Assembly: GCA_029207755.1 (NCBI GenBank)
Contig: JARCOQ010000006.1
Span: 68,484,093-68,548,092, forward strand
DNA from: Chamaea fasciata
Lineage: Eukaryota; Chordata; Aves; Passeriformes; Sylviidae
Direction: 5' to 3'
Length of the DNA stretch: 64,000 bases
Below the pieces are notes generated by a model that was not told the origin of the DNA, searched no databases, and saw nothing but the letters and a program-made list of their open reading frames with translations. The translations under genes were made by a program, and so were the position numbers. Positions 1 to 11,759 of the stretch are shown in pieces; the first letter of the stretch is position 1; each line of letters starts with the position of its first letter.

Positions 1-320
1 AATTCCTTTAACAGGAAATGCTGAGCAGGATGGAAAACCTGTGGACAAAGCGCAAAGGCACAAATGTTAGCAGGTCATCAACCCCACGGATGCTCTCAGG
101 ACTCCCAGGCTGGCCAGCCCATCTCTACTGACCAGAACCAGAGTAAGCACCCTGCTTTGCCTATCTGCAGAAATCCATCTGGCATTTTCTGTTCAGGAAG
201 TGGCACTGGAAATCCTAGAGGAGCTCCATGTTCCCACTGCAGAGCACACAACCCAGCTCACTGCCTTGGGGCAGCTTGATCAACCTGTGGGCATGCTTGG
301 CTTCTCTGGCCTTCATCAGG

Positions 321-344
321 ATTCAATTTGATTCAATTTGATTC
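321..344. repeat. Short tandem repeat, 10-bp unit
   Basis: The unit attcaatttg occurs twice head to tail and a third partial copy (attc) follows. It is a simple local duplication with no sign of function. Confidence 0.8.
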
Positions 345-881
345 TACTCTACCCTAGAAACAAGCCCTGCATGCTTTGAATACGTTTCAGACCAAACACA
401 AATATCCAAGCCAGAGCAATTTGCCTCTCTCTGCTGTAACCAGGCTCCCTCACAGAGCTGCTGCGGCACCCTGGGCTTCATCAGCCCTCTGAGTTCAAAG
501 GCTGCAGTAACAACCAACAGCATATTCCACAAACAGGGCAAGCAAATGAGGGAATATTTTAACCAGCGCTCCTCCTCTGCCTCACAATTGGATGTGTCAG
601 TTGTTAAATTGTCTGCGTTTTTCAGCTCCTTTCTGAAAGGCCATCACACAGTCCCCATTTCCACTGCAAATTGCTTCACAAATGGGAAATTAAAGGATAA
701 CGTTACATTTCCCACTGCAATTAGGCAGGGCTCCTGACAGACAGGGATAATGTGTTCCACATACAGGCTGTTACTTACTAGAGAGGAAGCTGGGAAGGTC
801 TGTGCTTTCACAAGCCATTGGATACCAATAAACCAGAGGCCAAGGGCTGGAGGCCCCGGTGTGTCCCTGTTTCTCCCACAG

Positions 882-1023
882 ACCCAGGGAGGGACTCCTC
901 TGAAGGGACTGGCCCCACTGCAACTCTGCACAGCAGCAAATCCCCATCCAAGCCCTGGCCAAAGCCTCACACCCTTCCTTACAATTCACCAGGAGGAGAG
1001 AAAGTATCCAAGTCCACTGACAG
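882..1023 (+). other. Exon-like segment (weak candidate)
   Basis: A pyrimidine-rich run ending in ttctcccacag lies just before 882, and a full consensus donor, CAG followed by gtaagt, sits at 1021-1029. The 142 bp between them are open in two plus-strand frames. The peptides are Pro/Ser/Thr-rich and match nothing I know. The length is not a multiple of three. This could be a non-coding transcript exon or a chance pairing of splice-like signals, and nothing else supports expression. Confidence 0.12.
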
Positions 1024-2951
1024 GTAAGTTTCTACGTGAGCTAACCCTGATTAGATCTGACTGAGGTCCAACTTAATTTCTCAACCAGGCTGTGATCTTT
1101 ATTTACCTGGATGCTCTGCTGTCAGGTGGAATAACTCTGCACTGGGCTTCTCTAAGTCACCAACAAAGGAATAATTGAAGGGGAGGTTCGCTGGGACCTG
1201 ACAGAGCAGCCACAATCCACTGCTCCATTTCCTGGCCTTTACCTCCTGGAATAGCCTTTAGTCACAGTCTCTATGCACAGATACAGGGGTGAAGGAGGTT
1301 TCAGATTTAACAGCACCCCACCAGCAGACTCTTTTTGGGGGTCAACAGGAATTACTGACCAAAATGTGGCTCACCCCTGTGTGCCAAGTGCTCATGCAGC
1401 ACCTGCTCCTGTCACAAGTGAGGATGATCTCAGGCTCATCCAGCATGGGAAGTTCCCACCAAAGGGGGGCGAACAGCCATCCTCTCTTCTTTTGGGATGG
1501 CAAATCTCCCCAGCCACAGAAAGCTCCAGCAGTGTTTATAGCCAGCACAGCTCTAGCATTAAGGACATTACTTGGCCCATCAGGCACTGCTACAACAATA
1601 AAGTGGACAAAACAGCAAGTCAGATGAGCACAGGAAACATGTTTTCCACACTACCTGTCTGGTTCTGCTGGAGATAGGATTACAAATTATGTAAATCCTC
1701 TGCAGGACAAAGCAACCAAAATTATTTTTGTGGAGAAGAGAGGTAGAGGAGGAACTGAAAAGTTAATATCTAAAATTTAGGGACCATTCTTTTCCTTCCA
1801 GCCATTTTTATAGATCAGATCACTTTTCAGCCCTACCAGCCTGCATTTAGTTTGTGAAATAAAAGGAAATTTTATTGACAAGTTATAGTGCTGATTTAGT
1901 TATCATTAGTTATTGCTGCTGTTCAGAATAAGCAAAGTGTGGTAACAAGAGTTGAAGAGTTGCCTGAGCACAGATGAAGTCAAAGCAACAAACAAAAGAT
2001 TAGGCACTTGCCAAAATAATCTGTGCAGGTTGCAGGGATGAGTTAAATGATCCTCAGCATGGAGGAAGCAGAATTGAGGATACAGAGGCTGGGCTTTCTT
2101 TTACATTTTTAAGGCCCCCATTAAAAAACAAAGCTACCATGCCCTATGGAAAGACCATCTGGCTGCCTGTGGGTGTGTGACAAAACTGCCCTGTGCAGAA
2201 AGGTTTACAGCCCTCTGGAAAAGGGGCCTTTTCTGGTGAGCCAGGCATGGGGAGCAGGAGCAGTGCCAGGTTGGCACATCTGTGTGGGACACATAATCAG
2301 TTGGGTGCTCTAGTGTGTGACTCCTCATAAAATCCAGTGCAGGAACAGCTTACACTGCTCCCACCTCCACCCATCTCTTCTGCATCTCATTGGCATTTGA
2401 GAACATTAATTGACTCATTATTTAAATTCCTGTTCAAGGGAGGAAGCTGATTAAGGCAGGCAGATGCAGGATCTCCAGACGGCGTTGTTGTCCCGGCAGT
2501 TTACCCGAGTTATTACAATGCTTAGTAGGTAATAGGCAGAAGAACAAGGAATGAGGCCTGGGAAGGGGGGTCCTCACAGGATGGGCTTTAACCCCCAGTG
2601 ACACAGCCCTGACCATCTCAAACCCAACCCAGCAGCAGGGGCTGGTTCAAGACAACCAGACGACTTCTTTCTACAAGAAGTCTGTGAAACATTTTCAGCA
2701 GCTTTTGTACAATGAATTGTTATTAAAACAGCACAACCTTCCAAATTGCTGTTAGCTAAAGATGGGTTTTGTATGACTTGATATTTATCCATTTTGACCT
2801 TTAATGCCTTTTACAGTAATTGTCGATCCAATAAAAATCTACAAGACTAATCTTGTCCTGGTGGAAATATGACTGCAAGCTTTTGCTAGTCAGCCCCATG
2901 GCAGTCTGCTACTTAAAGTCCTGATTTTGTTTAACTCGTTCTTCCCTGTGT

Positions 2952-3262
2952 GGAATCACAGAATGGTTTATGTTGAAGGGGCCTTGAAGATCATCTCATC
3001 CCAACTCCCTGCCATCGTCAGGGATATCTTCCACTATCCCAGGTTGCTCCAAGCCCCATCCAACTTGGCCTGGAACAGTTCCAGGGATGGGGCATCCACA
3101 GTTTCTCTGGGCAACCTGTGCCAGGGCCTCACCACCCTCACAGTCAAATATTTCTTCCTAACATCTAATCTAAACCTATTCTCTTTCCGTCGAAAGCCAT
3201 TCCCCCTTGTCCTGTTACTACATGCTCTTGTAAATAGTCTCTTTCCACATGTTGGCCCTCCC
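2952..3262 (-). mobile_element. CR1 LINE, 3' tail fragment
   Basis: The plus strand begins with aatcacagaatgg and continues through a gatcatct box, a ccagggatggggcatccac box, and the stretch reading tctctgggcaacctgtgcc, followed by ttcttcctaa and ccttgtcctg. This is the reverse complement of the 3' end of avian CR1 retrotransposons, so the element lies on the minus strand and its 3' end is at about 2952. Read on the minus strand, the tail still encodes the familiar conceptual peptide ending in WHRLPRETVDAPSLELF. Only about 310 bp are present. CR1 insertions are usually severely 5'-truncated, and no reverse transcriptase or endonuclease part is visible. The outer limit near 3262 is approximate because similarity fades there. 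The copy is a dead fragment with no coding capacity. Confidence 0.95.
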
Positions 3263-4596
3263 TGGTCTATGATGAATTGCACTGAATGATCTGCAGGCAC
3301 AACAGCTCTTGCCTGAAACTGAAAGCCCCACCGCTGGTCCCTTCACTTTCAGATGCACAATCACCAACCTGAAGCAGGAAAATATCCCTCATGGAAGTCT
3401 ATTAGGAGTAACAAAACAGACAATAACGGCTCCTTTGGTGCTGTTATGATTTGTCACATAAATACACAATTAAGGACTTGTTAAAAGGCAGATTATGTAA
3501 ATATACATTAAAGTTCTTCTAAAAATGCAGATTGTTGACGCTGGAACTGACCAACTACTCTGGAGCTGTTCAGAAACACACATGAACACTTGGAAGTGCC
3601 CTGCATTACCAACCCTGAAAGTCCTGCAGCTTCTCCCACAGTGACTTTTACAATGCCTGTAAATGTATCTGTGTGGAAAGCAGATACCTCTGGAGTCTGC
3701 TTGCTTAGGAAATTGCTCTTCCACAACTTACAAGGAGAATGGGCCAATTCTATCAAAAGGTAGCGTTAAAAAAAAAAAAAAGAAAAAAAAAAGATAAAAA
3801 GAAGACAAGCTAACAATTGTTCTCAAATCCAGACTGCACGTGGAGCCATTTCAGAACCTGATGGGTGCACTGAATTTCCATGGAAACTCAACCACCCAAA
3901 ATGTACATACACTTGTGAAGCCAGAAGTAGTCAGAATCTGCCAAGGTAGATTTTGCTCAGCAGAAGGGAGTTAAGCACTGAAGAAAATTACTGGTTTTTC
4001 CCCCTAGCACGGTTCAGACACTACACTAACCCAAAGGTCAATCTCTATCCACATCAGCACCTCAGTTTTTCTCCCTGAGAAAATCCTGCCTCTAAATGTT
4101 TTCCAGCAGTGTGAGGATGCCAACTGGATGCGTGCTGGTACGAGTGTGGAAAACAGTGCCAACAACACTCCTCCAGAGACTCACAGCCCAGGGAAACTCT
4201 TCTCAAAGAATCCCTTTTCCACTGTACTTTCAAGAATGCTTGGATCCTGAAGGGAGCTGGGAGAGAGATAGAGCAGGTTTTCAGAGGAAACAAAAGCCAA
4301 AATTCCAGGTGAAGAGCTAGATCAGATTTCACTGCTGCCGCGGCAGAGAGCAGCTCTCCTGACAACAGATATATACGACAGCTTAAAAAGTGTGATATGT
4401 GTGCCCTGGAAAAGGGGACAGGCAGCCAGCCTGATGTGGTAACAAACAAGAAACTTACCCGATTCTGCACAGTATTTCAGAGGTGCTCAGTTTGCAGTAC
4501 CTGTCACTGTTTGCAGCTTGAGATCTATGCCATGCTCCACCCTGTTCCACTGCTGGATCTTCACATCTACTTTCCACATCTCCTCTCCCTCAGTGG
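3263..4596. other. Unique non-coding stretch
   Basis: No gene or recognised repeat apart from an A-rich run at 3768-3792. Open frames on either strand are short and lack recognisable domains. Confidence 0.55.
3768..3792. repeat. A-rich homopolymer run
   Basis: Thirteen or more consecutive A residues are followed by a G and another run of ten or more A. It could be a decayed poly(A) of a retrocopy, but no recognisable retrocopied sequence lies upstream. Confidence 0.9.
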
Positions 4597-4734
4597 CTGA
4601 CCCACGGCTGGCCCCAAAATGGCAGGAAGGGACCGACAGCCTGCTGAGAGCCCCAGAATGGTGGGAACCAAACCACAGACTGCTGAGCCCCAAAGTGGCA
4701 GCGACTGACCCACAGCCTGCTGAGAGCCCCAAAA
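4597..4734. repeat. Degenerate minisatellite, about 34-38-bp unit, four copies
   Basis: Four consecutive units share the core 'ctgacccacagcctgctgag' followed by agccccaaaatggcag with variations. Approximate unit borders are 4597-4632, 4633-4670, 4671-4704 and 4705-4734. The units differ by substitutions and small length changes, so the array is old or diverging. In minus-strand translation it gives a repeated Leu/Gly/Ser-rich peptide, which is a product of the repeat and not evidence of a gene. Confidence 0.85.
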
Positions 4735-7700
4735 GAGATACATCTCTGTGAGTGTGTAAGAGGCAGACACAGATGGGGAATAAAGTCAAGTTTCTGTTTG
4801 CAGGATTTCAGTAAATTTCATCAGGTATCCAAACACTTCTTCCCGTAAAAGCTGATACCTGTGTATTGAATAAACACAGCAACCAGCAACTCCTATGACC
4901 GAGAGACACAGCACTTGGCATGTCCACTTGGCCTCAGCTTTTGGAAAGGTTGTTTGCAGGACTCCTCCAGCCCTGCCCAGCTTTGCCAGGTTTGTTGTGC
5001 TGACACTGAGGCAGGGGCTTGTGGGAATCGGAACAGCTCTGGGAGAGCAGGAGCTGCAGGAGTTAAGCACGAGTAGTGCTTTAGGGAGAATAAAAGCCGC
5101 TGTAAGAGGAGAGCTGGCTGCCTGACAAACACGTTCCAGCAAATATCATGATCTTTAAGGTCTGTTGCTCTACCAGTCAGCAGTAGCTGACAACAACAGA
5201 CACCACAAGAGCTACTGACTGAGGGTAGAATATTCCCCGTAAAAACCCTGATTTACTTGCTCTCTCACAATGACCAAGCTGAATGCCCAACCCACGTGTC
5301 TGTGCTGCAGGAACGGGAAGACAGACACTCCCCGCCCAGCTGTCCCTCTGGGGGGGGCACAGGGGGCCTAGGCCAGCTCCCCACCCCTGGTTTTACTTTC
5401 CATTTGAAGCTCAGTGGAGGGAACTAGGAGCTGCCAGCTTCCTGTGCTGCCGAGGGCTGGTGCTGATGAGCTGGGCAAAGGCTTCCCAGGCTCTGGTGCC
5501 AGGCAAACCGGTCCCTCCTGGTAGTGCCAGACCGGAGCCCTAGAGGCAGGAACAGAGAGCATGGCATGGTGGCACTTGCCAGCTCACAGGCAGAACTAAG
5601 AAAAAATCAACCGTTTGCTTCAATCCATGACAAAAAATAGATTGTGCCATTCAAAACATGACAGAACTAAGAAAATGCAGAGCAAAATGATGCTATAATT
5701 TTCTAGTTTTTGTGCAGTCGTACCTCTGGTAGATTCTTCTAAAAAGGAGATTTTACGGAAAGACAAAAGAAAACCAAAAAACAAAACAACAAAATAACCC
5801 CCATCAACCCCAACCTTCTGCAGCTACTTTTGTCAGAACTGTTTAGACCCAAAGGAAAAGAAAGTCTGTTTTTAAGGACACAAAGCAAGTTAAATCCAGG
5901 TAAATGAGCGCTGTGATAAAGTCTGCACCACCTCGGGGGAATCTCTTCCTTTTAATTTGCCAAGACTGTGTCAAGGCAGCTCGAGAAGCAGCGGAAATCC
6001 CCAGGCCTGCTTAGGCCAGGGAAGTACACGTGCCTTAGGTACTGCTGCCCTTACTGCAGAGTGTACCCTGAACTACAGTGATTCTGTTTGTGGGGACAAG
6101 CAGCTGACAGCAATATCTGGACCCTCTGCTTCTGCTGGGGAAAGACATTTCCTACAACTGCTCCTTTACTGATAAAGGCAAACATTGGCCCTCAATTACT
6201 GCTTTGGACTGCCAGTGTCCAGAGCCTAGGACTCCTCCTTTCTTCTCCACAGAGCTGGTGATATTAGTGTAGGTTTTCCTTCTGTTTTCAATTCTTTGTC
6301 CATGACAGATTTCACAGTAGGGAACAGTTCTGTGGCATATGGCCACTAAATTACTGAAACTTCAGAAACTTCTGTCCATGAGTTAATTTTAAAACTGAAG
6401 AAACAGATTTTTTTAAAAAAACCCACTACACTAGACCGCATAAAATCCTTCCCTCTTTCCCTAGCCTTGGACACACTCTCTCCTGGGTTGCAGAACCAGC
6501 CCTGCCATGGCTGTCCCTGTACAAGGGTGTGAAGTGCATGTAATTGGCATAAAGTTCTGTAGACCCCTCAAGACTAGGGAGGAACTGGAAAAAAGAAAGA
6601 GTCATCAAAAAAAGGAAACTCACAGATTTACCAATCCAAACCTACAGAATGACTGGAAAATCAGACAAACTAAAGCCACACATGTTTTGGGCATCTCCAG
6701 TTCTCCCTTTGCCCTGTGCCAGGATAGATTCTCCTCATCTCAGCCTGAACACGTTCCTTCTGGAGTGCACGAGACAGCTCTGTGGAAGCATGTGGTACAA
6801 GTAAATTGTGTCTTCAGGCTCTAGCCAAAATACTGTGAAAAATAAGATGTCTTGGGTTTGGGTTTTTTAACTTGATAAAGGAGGAACTGGGCAAACCTAA
6901 CAATTCCAATAAAGGAGTTTGGGTAGAATTTCCTGTGAGGATACACCACCGGCAAGGCAAAGCTTACAGGTGCAGGGGTGGTGAAAGCAGGCAAATACAG
7001 CAGCCCTACCCAGGCTGGGCCCATGGGGCTTAAACTGCGCAGAGCCAAGAGCCCTTCCTTCCCAGTCTAGCTCATCAAACCATGAAGGTAACACAAGCAC
7101 TGCAAGCCAAGACGAAACCACCCTAGAGCCCCAACAGAACCTCCCTACAACACAGGGAGTTCTTCTGCAAACCAGGAGGCTAGTGCTGCTCCCTACACCC
7201 TGATTGGATCTGGCACGACCAAGGTTTCTCAGTGAGAAAATGTACAGCTCACTAATGCTGTTGACAGAAAGCCACACTCAGACCTTTTCAGAGGCTCTCA
7301 GGAGTTATTATCACAGATTAACTATGGCGGGAGCAAAAAGGTTTAAAGTCTTGTTTATAGTTAGCCCGTGGCTCTAAATTAGCAACTTCTCTCTGAAATG
7401 ATCAATTGAGTCACAGGCGTTAATGAGTCAGGCTTAGCCAGGAGGGGTCAGGAAGGAGAGAGAAAGATCTGGAGCCACAATTTTGCAAAAAGGCAGTATG
7501 AAAATCTCCGTAATTTCTGAAGTCAAACTGTATTTTAATCAGTGCCTCCTAAATCAGATGAAGAAGCTACACTGTGACTTTCCCAGCTGTAAAAAATTGA
7601 AGTCTGGTTTCACATTTGCATGATTTTGAAGGTCAAATGCCTGCTATCCAAGTCTTACTGATCCATATGGACTAGAAATGCCACAATATGCAATCATCAT

Positions 7701-8100
7701 GAAGGCAGATTGTCTCCTGTAAATCTGTCCTTTTTGTAACACATTCCGAATGTACCGTATTGGATGGATTATAAATCCATTCAGGAAACACAGACACTGC
7801 TGTACGGAGAGGCACCAGTTTGTGGGAGGGATATGCGGGATGTGGTGTGTGCATGGCTCTGGGAGCGGCAGGGACAGATGGCCCAGGCCTGCCCTCCCCA
7901 GAGTCAGCGGGAGCACTGCCATCCCCTGCACATGATGGAAGCCTGCGTTTGGGCAGAAAGGGGCCTTTATTAGCACAAGGCTGAGTCAGTCTGCATCTAG
8001 GAATGAAAAACATTGGAAAAACAGGCAGGCAGGGCTGTGGGAGCCATCCCCTGAAGGGAGCAGGCTGCTATTTGTCTCCCAGCTCTTCCTGAACGGTCTG
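4735..8100. other. Unique non-coding stretch
   Basis: Nothing gene-like is supported. There is a GC-rich patch around 5283-5560 with a run of eight G at about 5350, an A-rich low-complexity run at 5761-5803, and ordinary unique sequence elsewhere. Confidence 0.55.
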
Positions 8101-8699
8101 GGTGGCACGTGGGGCTGGGGAGAAGATGGCTACAATACTCTGCTCCTACATTCCTCGGGCAGGGGAAAGCACAGAAATGCTGCTTCACATGAAACCAACA
8201 GCCATTACTCCCAAGTTAGGGACTTCAGAACAACATGCATTTTCCTCGGAGGGAAGGGCTGGGTGGTCCCTGCTCTCTCCTGCAGCCTCAGAGCGCATGG
8301 CGCTTCCCTTTCTCCACTTTAACAGATCCCTTTACACATTGCCATTTTTTCTTCCAGCACATGCAATTGAAAAGAGACATATGGAGACCAGCATGCAAAC
8401 CCTGCAAACATTTCAGCTTTGCTTCAAAACTAATGCTAATCCATTTTTTTAAACTTCTTTTTTCTGCTACCTCTGGAGCGAGTTCCCAAAAATCCAGGGG
8501 GTGGTTTAAGCCAACGCAGCAATCCTCAGCAAGTGGCAGGGTGCCTGCCAACCAAACATTCTTCCTCTTGTCTTACTTAATCACATGCAGACACAGGGTC
8601 ACCCACAGCATTCCCACAAGAGCCTGGGAGCTGCTGGCATGGAGAGCTGGGATCAGCACATCTGGAAAACCACGTCCTGACAGCAGTCCACCCAGAGTT

Positions 8700-9131
8700 G
8701 CATCATACACCAGTTACCCTTTTTTTCCCCCGGTGTCAAGGAAAAGCCCCGTAGTACAAGCTGTGAAAATCCTGCTGCAAGCCTGTGCTGAGCTTTACCT
8801 GGAAATGAGGCAGGCACGAGTTGAACAGACCTTTACAACAGAACGTGCATCTGCCAAGACAGAAATACCCGGCGAGCTTCTGGTGCTGGCAGCGTGTCAG
8901 GCACGCAAGCTGTCTGCACAGCGGCTCCCGACGGGCCTCCCAGGCTCCACATGTGGGTCCACGCTGGCCACGGGGCCCACGGGCCACACACTCCCTTATC
9001 CTGCCACCCGAGCATGCACCAGATCGGCAGGGCTCCGGGAAACAGGAACCCTTCCAGGGCTTTCCGTGCAAATGCTCTGCAGCAGGCGCAGAGCTGCTTT
9101 TCCCCCTCTCCCTCTCTCTCTTTTTGTTCAG
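8700..9131. other. CpG-richer, stop-poor patch
   Basis: Between roughly 8860 and 9080 CpG dinucleotides are clearly denser than in the surrounding CpG-poor sequence (for example cccggcgag, ccgacgggcc, cacggggcccacggg, gatcggc). Stop codons are scarce, so several frames on both strands stay open, including a 304-codon plus-strand frame covering 8235-9149. The peptides are unlike any family I know. The patch could be a small CpG island, a GC-biased tract or the edge of an unrecognised exon. I see no TATA box or initiator to settle it. Confidence 0.35.
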
Positions 9132-9285
9132 TTGCCTGGCATCCGCTAACCCACAAGCTGCTGTTTCCCTTTCCAAAGAAGCTCTGATGGGTGGAGGGCC
9201 AGGAAAAATTAGCCCAACTGATGAATGCAATCTCGACAGAAAATATGTTTTTTATCAGAGACCACATGTTGCCAACAGCAATTAA
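9132..9285 (+). other. Candidate terminal exon after a strong polypyrimidine-AG
   Basis: An exceptionally clean pyrimidine tract at about 9098-9128, ending in tttttgttcag, directly precedes 9132, as expected of a 3' splice site. The frame that follows is open for about 50 codons and closes with TAA at 9283-9285. The peptide has a varied, soluble-protein-like composition with segments such as SKEALMGGGPGKISPTDE and RKYVFYQRPHVANSN. I do not recognise it. The 3' half (about 9205-9330) is AT-rich and also looks like a conserved non-coding block, an equally good explanation. No matching upstream exon or donor was found within the window. Confidence 0.2.
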
Positions 9286-9345
9286 AGTAAAACTGGGAGA
9301 TTTCATCGGATATAAGCCTGCATAAAAACCCCCTGGACCCACTGA

Positions 9346-11280
9346 TCAGGTGTCTGTCAGCTCAAGAGGATTACTCGGGCACTCCAGAGCCTTCTGCTGC
9401 TGGGAAGGGCAGCCAGGGCCCGGGGAGGGTGCCAGAAATGCCCAGAGCAGCATGGGTGCTCACTGGGAGCCTGCTGCCCACCCAGTGGTGTGGCTAGGAC
9501 AGTGCTCCCAGGCCTCAGAGGGAAGCACTTAGAATGCCAGTCATGGTATGGCAGAACCTGGCTCCAAGGTGTATTTTATTTACTGGTCTTGCCTACAGCC
9601 TAAGGAACAAGTGACCAGAGAGCATCAGAGCTCCAGATGATGAGGACTTCCCCTCATTAGTACCATTTGCACCATCCATGTCACACTCCTGAACTGACAG
9701 AGGCTCGGCCCATCAGCCGTGAGAGGAGCTGAATAAATCACCACAACTGGCAAAGCAGTAACAGGAGTAAACGGCTCCAGTATCCGAGTATCCAGTATCC
9801 GAGTGTGTGCAGCATGTGCAGCAGGCAAGCCCTGAGGGACCTTGGTAGATGGATCCAGAGAAGAGAGAGCAGTGTGGATAATAAAGGATAAGGAGATTGT
9901 GCAGTGGGTAAACAACAAGGAAGAGGAGTAGGGCAGGAGCAGGTGAGAATAGCTGAGCACTTTCCTGGGAAGCTGGAAACCGAGAGGATTTATTTTTTGA
10001 CTGGATGAACCACAGACTGGATGAACAGCTCCTGGGACCTAACTACAAATCATTTTAAAAGCCTCTGTATAAATAGTTATCATTGTGCCCTAACAAACCA
10101 CTTAAACCACACAAATCTGCTTTGGGTACATCATCACACCAAAGCATATGCCAAGGTCAGAGCCCTCTATTTCCATGAGTCAGATGTTTGTTTTAGTTCT
10201 GGGTCAGAAGATTTTCAGATAAGAAAAACAAAGCAGGATTTGGGGACTATCCTGGGCTTAGGGGGAAGAAAATTCATCAGTCCCAGGACTTCAGCCTAGA
10301 CTGACTGTAGTAAGATTCTACAGTGACCAGAAGCACCCACCAGAGAAGCCAGAAAAGTTTATTCTTCAAACTAGCATATGAGATCATGTAAATGGATTTA
10401 TCTCACTCTGCATATGTACAGAGATAACTACACTCACATACACACAGATACTCCCAAACTCAGCCAGTCAGGGTGACAGCCAGCTCAGGTGTCTTGGACA
10501 CAGACATCTGGGGAAGGTTTCTGCGGCAGCACATCCCATGGGGCTGCAGCACAGGGCTGCAGGAATAAGTCCTTGGTGCAAACCAAACCCCAAAACTCTG
10601 CCAAGCCACTATACCCAAAACACAGTACCTCTCCCAGTGTCAGCACTGCCTGCACCTCACAGTGTCCTCTTGTTGTCACTTGTCACTTAGTGGAACACTT
10701 ATTAAAAGGATAAATACCATTAAAAGGCTGCTGTACGTTAGACTGCAGTGTGGCTGTTTGAGAGCCAGGTCGGGGCTGCCACCAGAGCACCTGTCGTGCT
10801 CCTCCACAGGCAGAACCACCAGAGCTAGGAATCTAGGAAGCCCCGCACCTTTCAGAGCACAGCTGGATATTAACATACGACAAAGAAATGCCCACATCGC
10901 TGCCTGTGAGCCCTGATTATCTGTGACCACCAGTGTCACAAGCGATGATTTCAGCATTGCTGCCACGATCTGCTCTCCCAGGCATGGGGCTGGAACCTGT
11001 GCCACAAAGCAGTGACACTCTCACGGCTGCACTCATCCCCTCCAACAGTGACACCAAGTGACATCTGCATTTGGCCCATAAGCAGGGCAGTTCACCTGAC
11101 ACAGGGTGGCCCAATTACTGCTAAAGACCTTGTCGGTCTGATCCAGAGATGGCCCTGGATCCCAATACAGCTCCCATTTAAGAGTATTACAGAGAAATCA
11201 ATCACCTGTCCAAAGGGAGCAGCACACGGAGCCTGGCTGTCAGGAGAGGCTGCTCCTTGTGAGCAGTGCATCAGGCTCTG
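9346..11280. other. Unique non-coding stretch
   Basis: No supported gene. A 15-bp duplication at 9777-9806 is listed separately. Open frames are short and overlap on both strands. Confidence 0.55.
9777..9806. repeat. 15-bp tandem duplication
   Basis: The unit ccagtatccgagtat is repeated once with a single mismatch. The sequence following it (gtgtgcagcatgtgcagcag) is also locally repetitive. Confidence 0.8.
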
Positions 11281-11339
11281 CCTGAAGAGTGGAAGTGACA
11301 AAGAGCCAGGCTCAGTGGCCAGTAGTGACCTCCAGTGAG

Positions 11340-11356
11340 AGCAGCAGCAGCAGCAG
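11340..11356. repeat. Short (AGC)n trinucleotide run
   Basis: About five AGC units in a row. It is too short to be a notable microsatellite. Confidence 0.7.
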
Positions 11357-11561
11357 AGCCAGGGAAGCAGCAAGTCTGCCACTGGGAGTGCCAGAAGCAC
11401 AGGAGAACCCCCGGAGCAAACAAAGCCTCCTCCTCCTGCCTGTGTGCAGGGAGTGCCACGCTGTCCTGGCCAGCCTGCATTACCAGGGCAAGTCTGGGCT
11501 ACAGGGAGAAGAGGTACCAAGTGCCATCCTGGTTCACACATTGGCTTCTGCATCTGTTCAG

Positions 11562-11714
11562 GGCAAATACCGATACAGGGAACCATCTCCTTTTGACCCC
11601 TGGTACCACCAGGAAGTCACTGTGTGTGCAGCTAGACAGGAGCAGAATTTTGTCAGGTGTGTGGACTATTTGCTCTATAACACACAAAGGCAGGGAGAAG
11701 AAGCTCTGGTTTAT
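11562..11714 (+). other. Candidate internal exon, 153 bp, phase 0-0
   Basis: The sequence before 11562 reads ttggcttctgcatctgttcag, a good 3' splice site, and the sequence after 11714 reads gtaagg, a good 5' splice site. The 153 bp between them are exactly 51 codons with both borders in phase 0. The encoded peptide is rich in Tyr, Gln, Glu and Arg, with stretches such as YREPSPFDPWYHQEVTVC and NFVRCVDYLLYNTQ, and looks more protein-like than the low-complexity frames around it. I do not recognise a family. A second plus-strand frame is also open here, which weakens the case. It lies in a stop-poor region (11092-11741), so chance remains likely. Confidence 0.2.
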
Positions 11715-11759
11715 GTAAGGTACCTGCCTTGTTTCCCATAGAACAGCTAACCCCACATG

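Larger units (their letters stand above)
1..2951. other. Unique non-coding stretch, no supported gene
   Basis: Mixed-composition sequence with only short open frames overlapping on both strands. It contains a small tandem repeat at 321-344 and one weak exon-like segment at 882-1023, both listed separately. I recognise no transposon, RNA gene or promoter here. Confidence 0.6.

Noticed and set aside
4487..4789. Leu/Gly/Ser-rich repeated peptide on the minus strand
   Set aside because: It is a translation of the minisatellite at 4597-4734.
8235..9149. 304-codon plus-strand open frame as a gene
   Set aside because: Composition is unlike a folded protein, no domain is recognisable, other frames are open over the same DNA, and the start has no supporting promoter or splice context.
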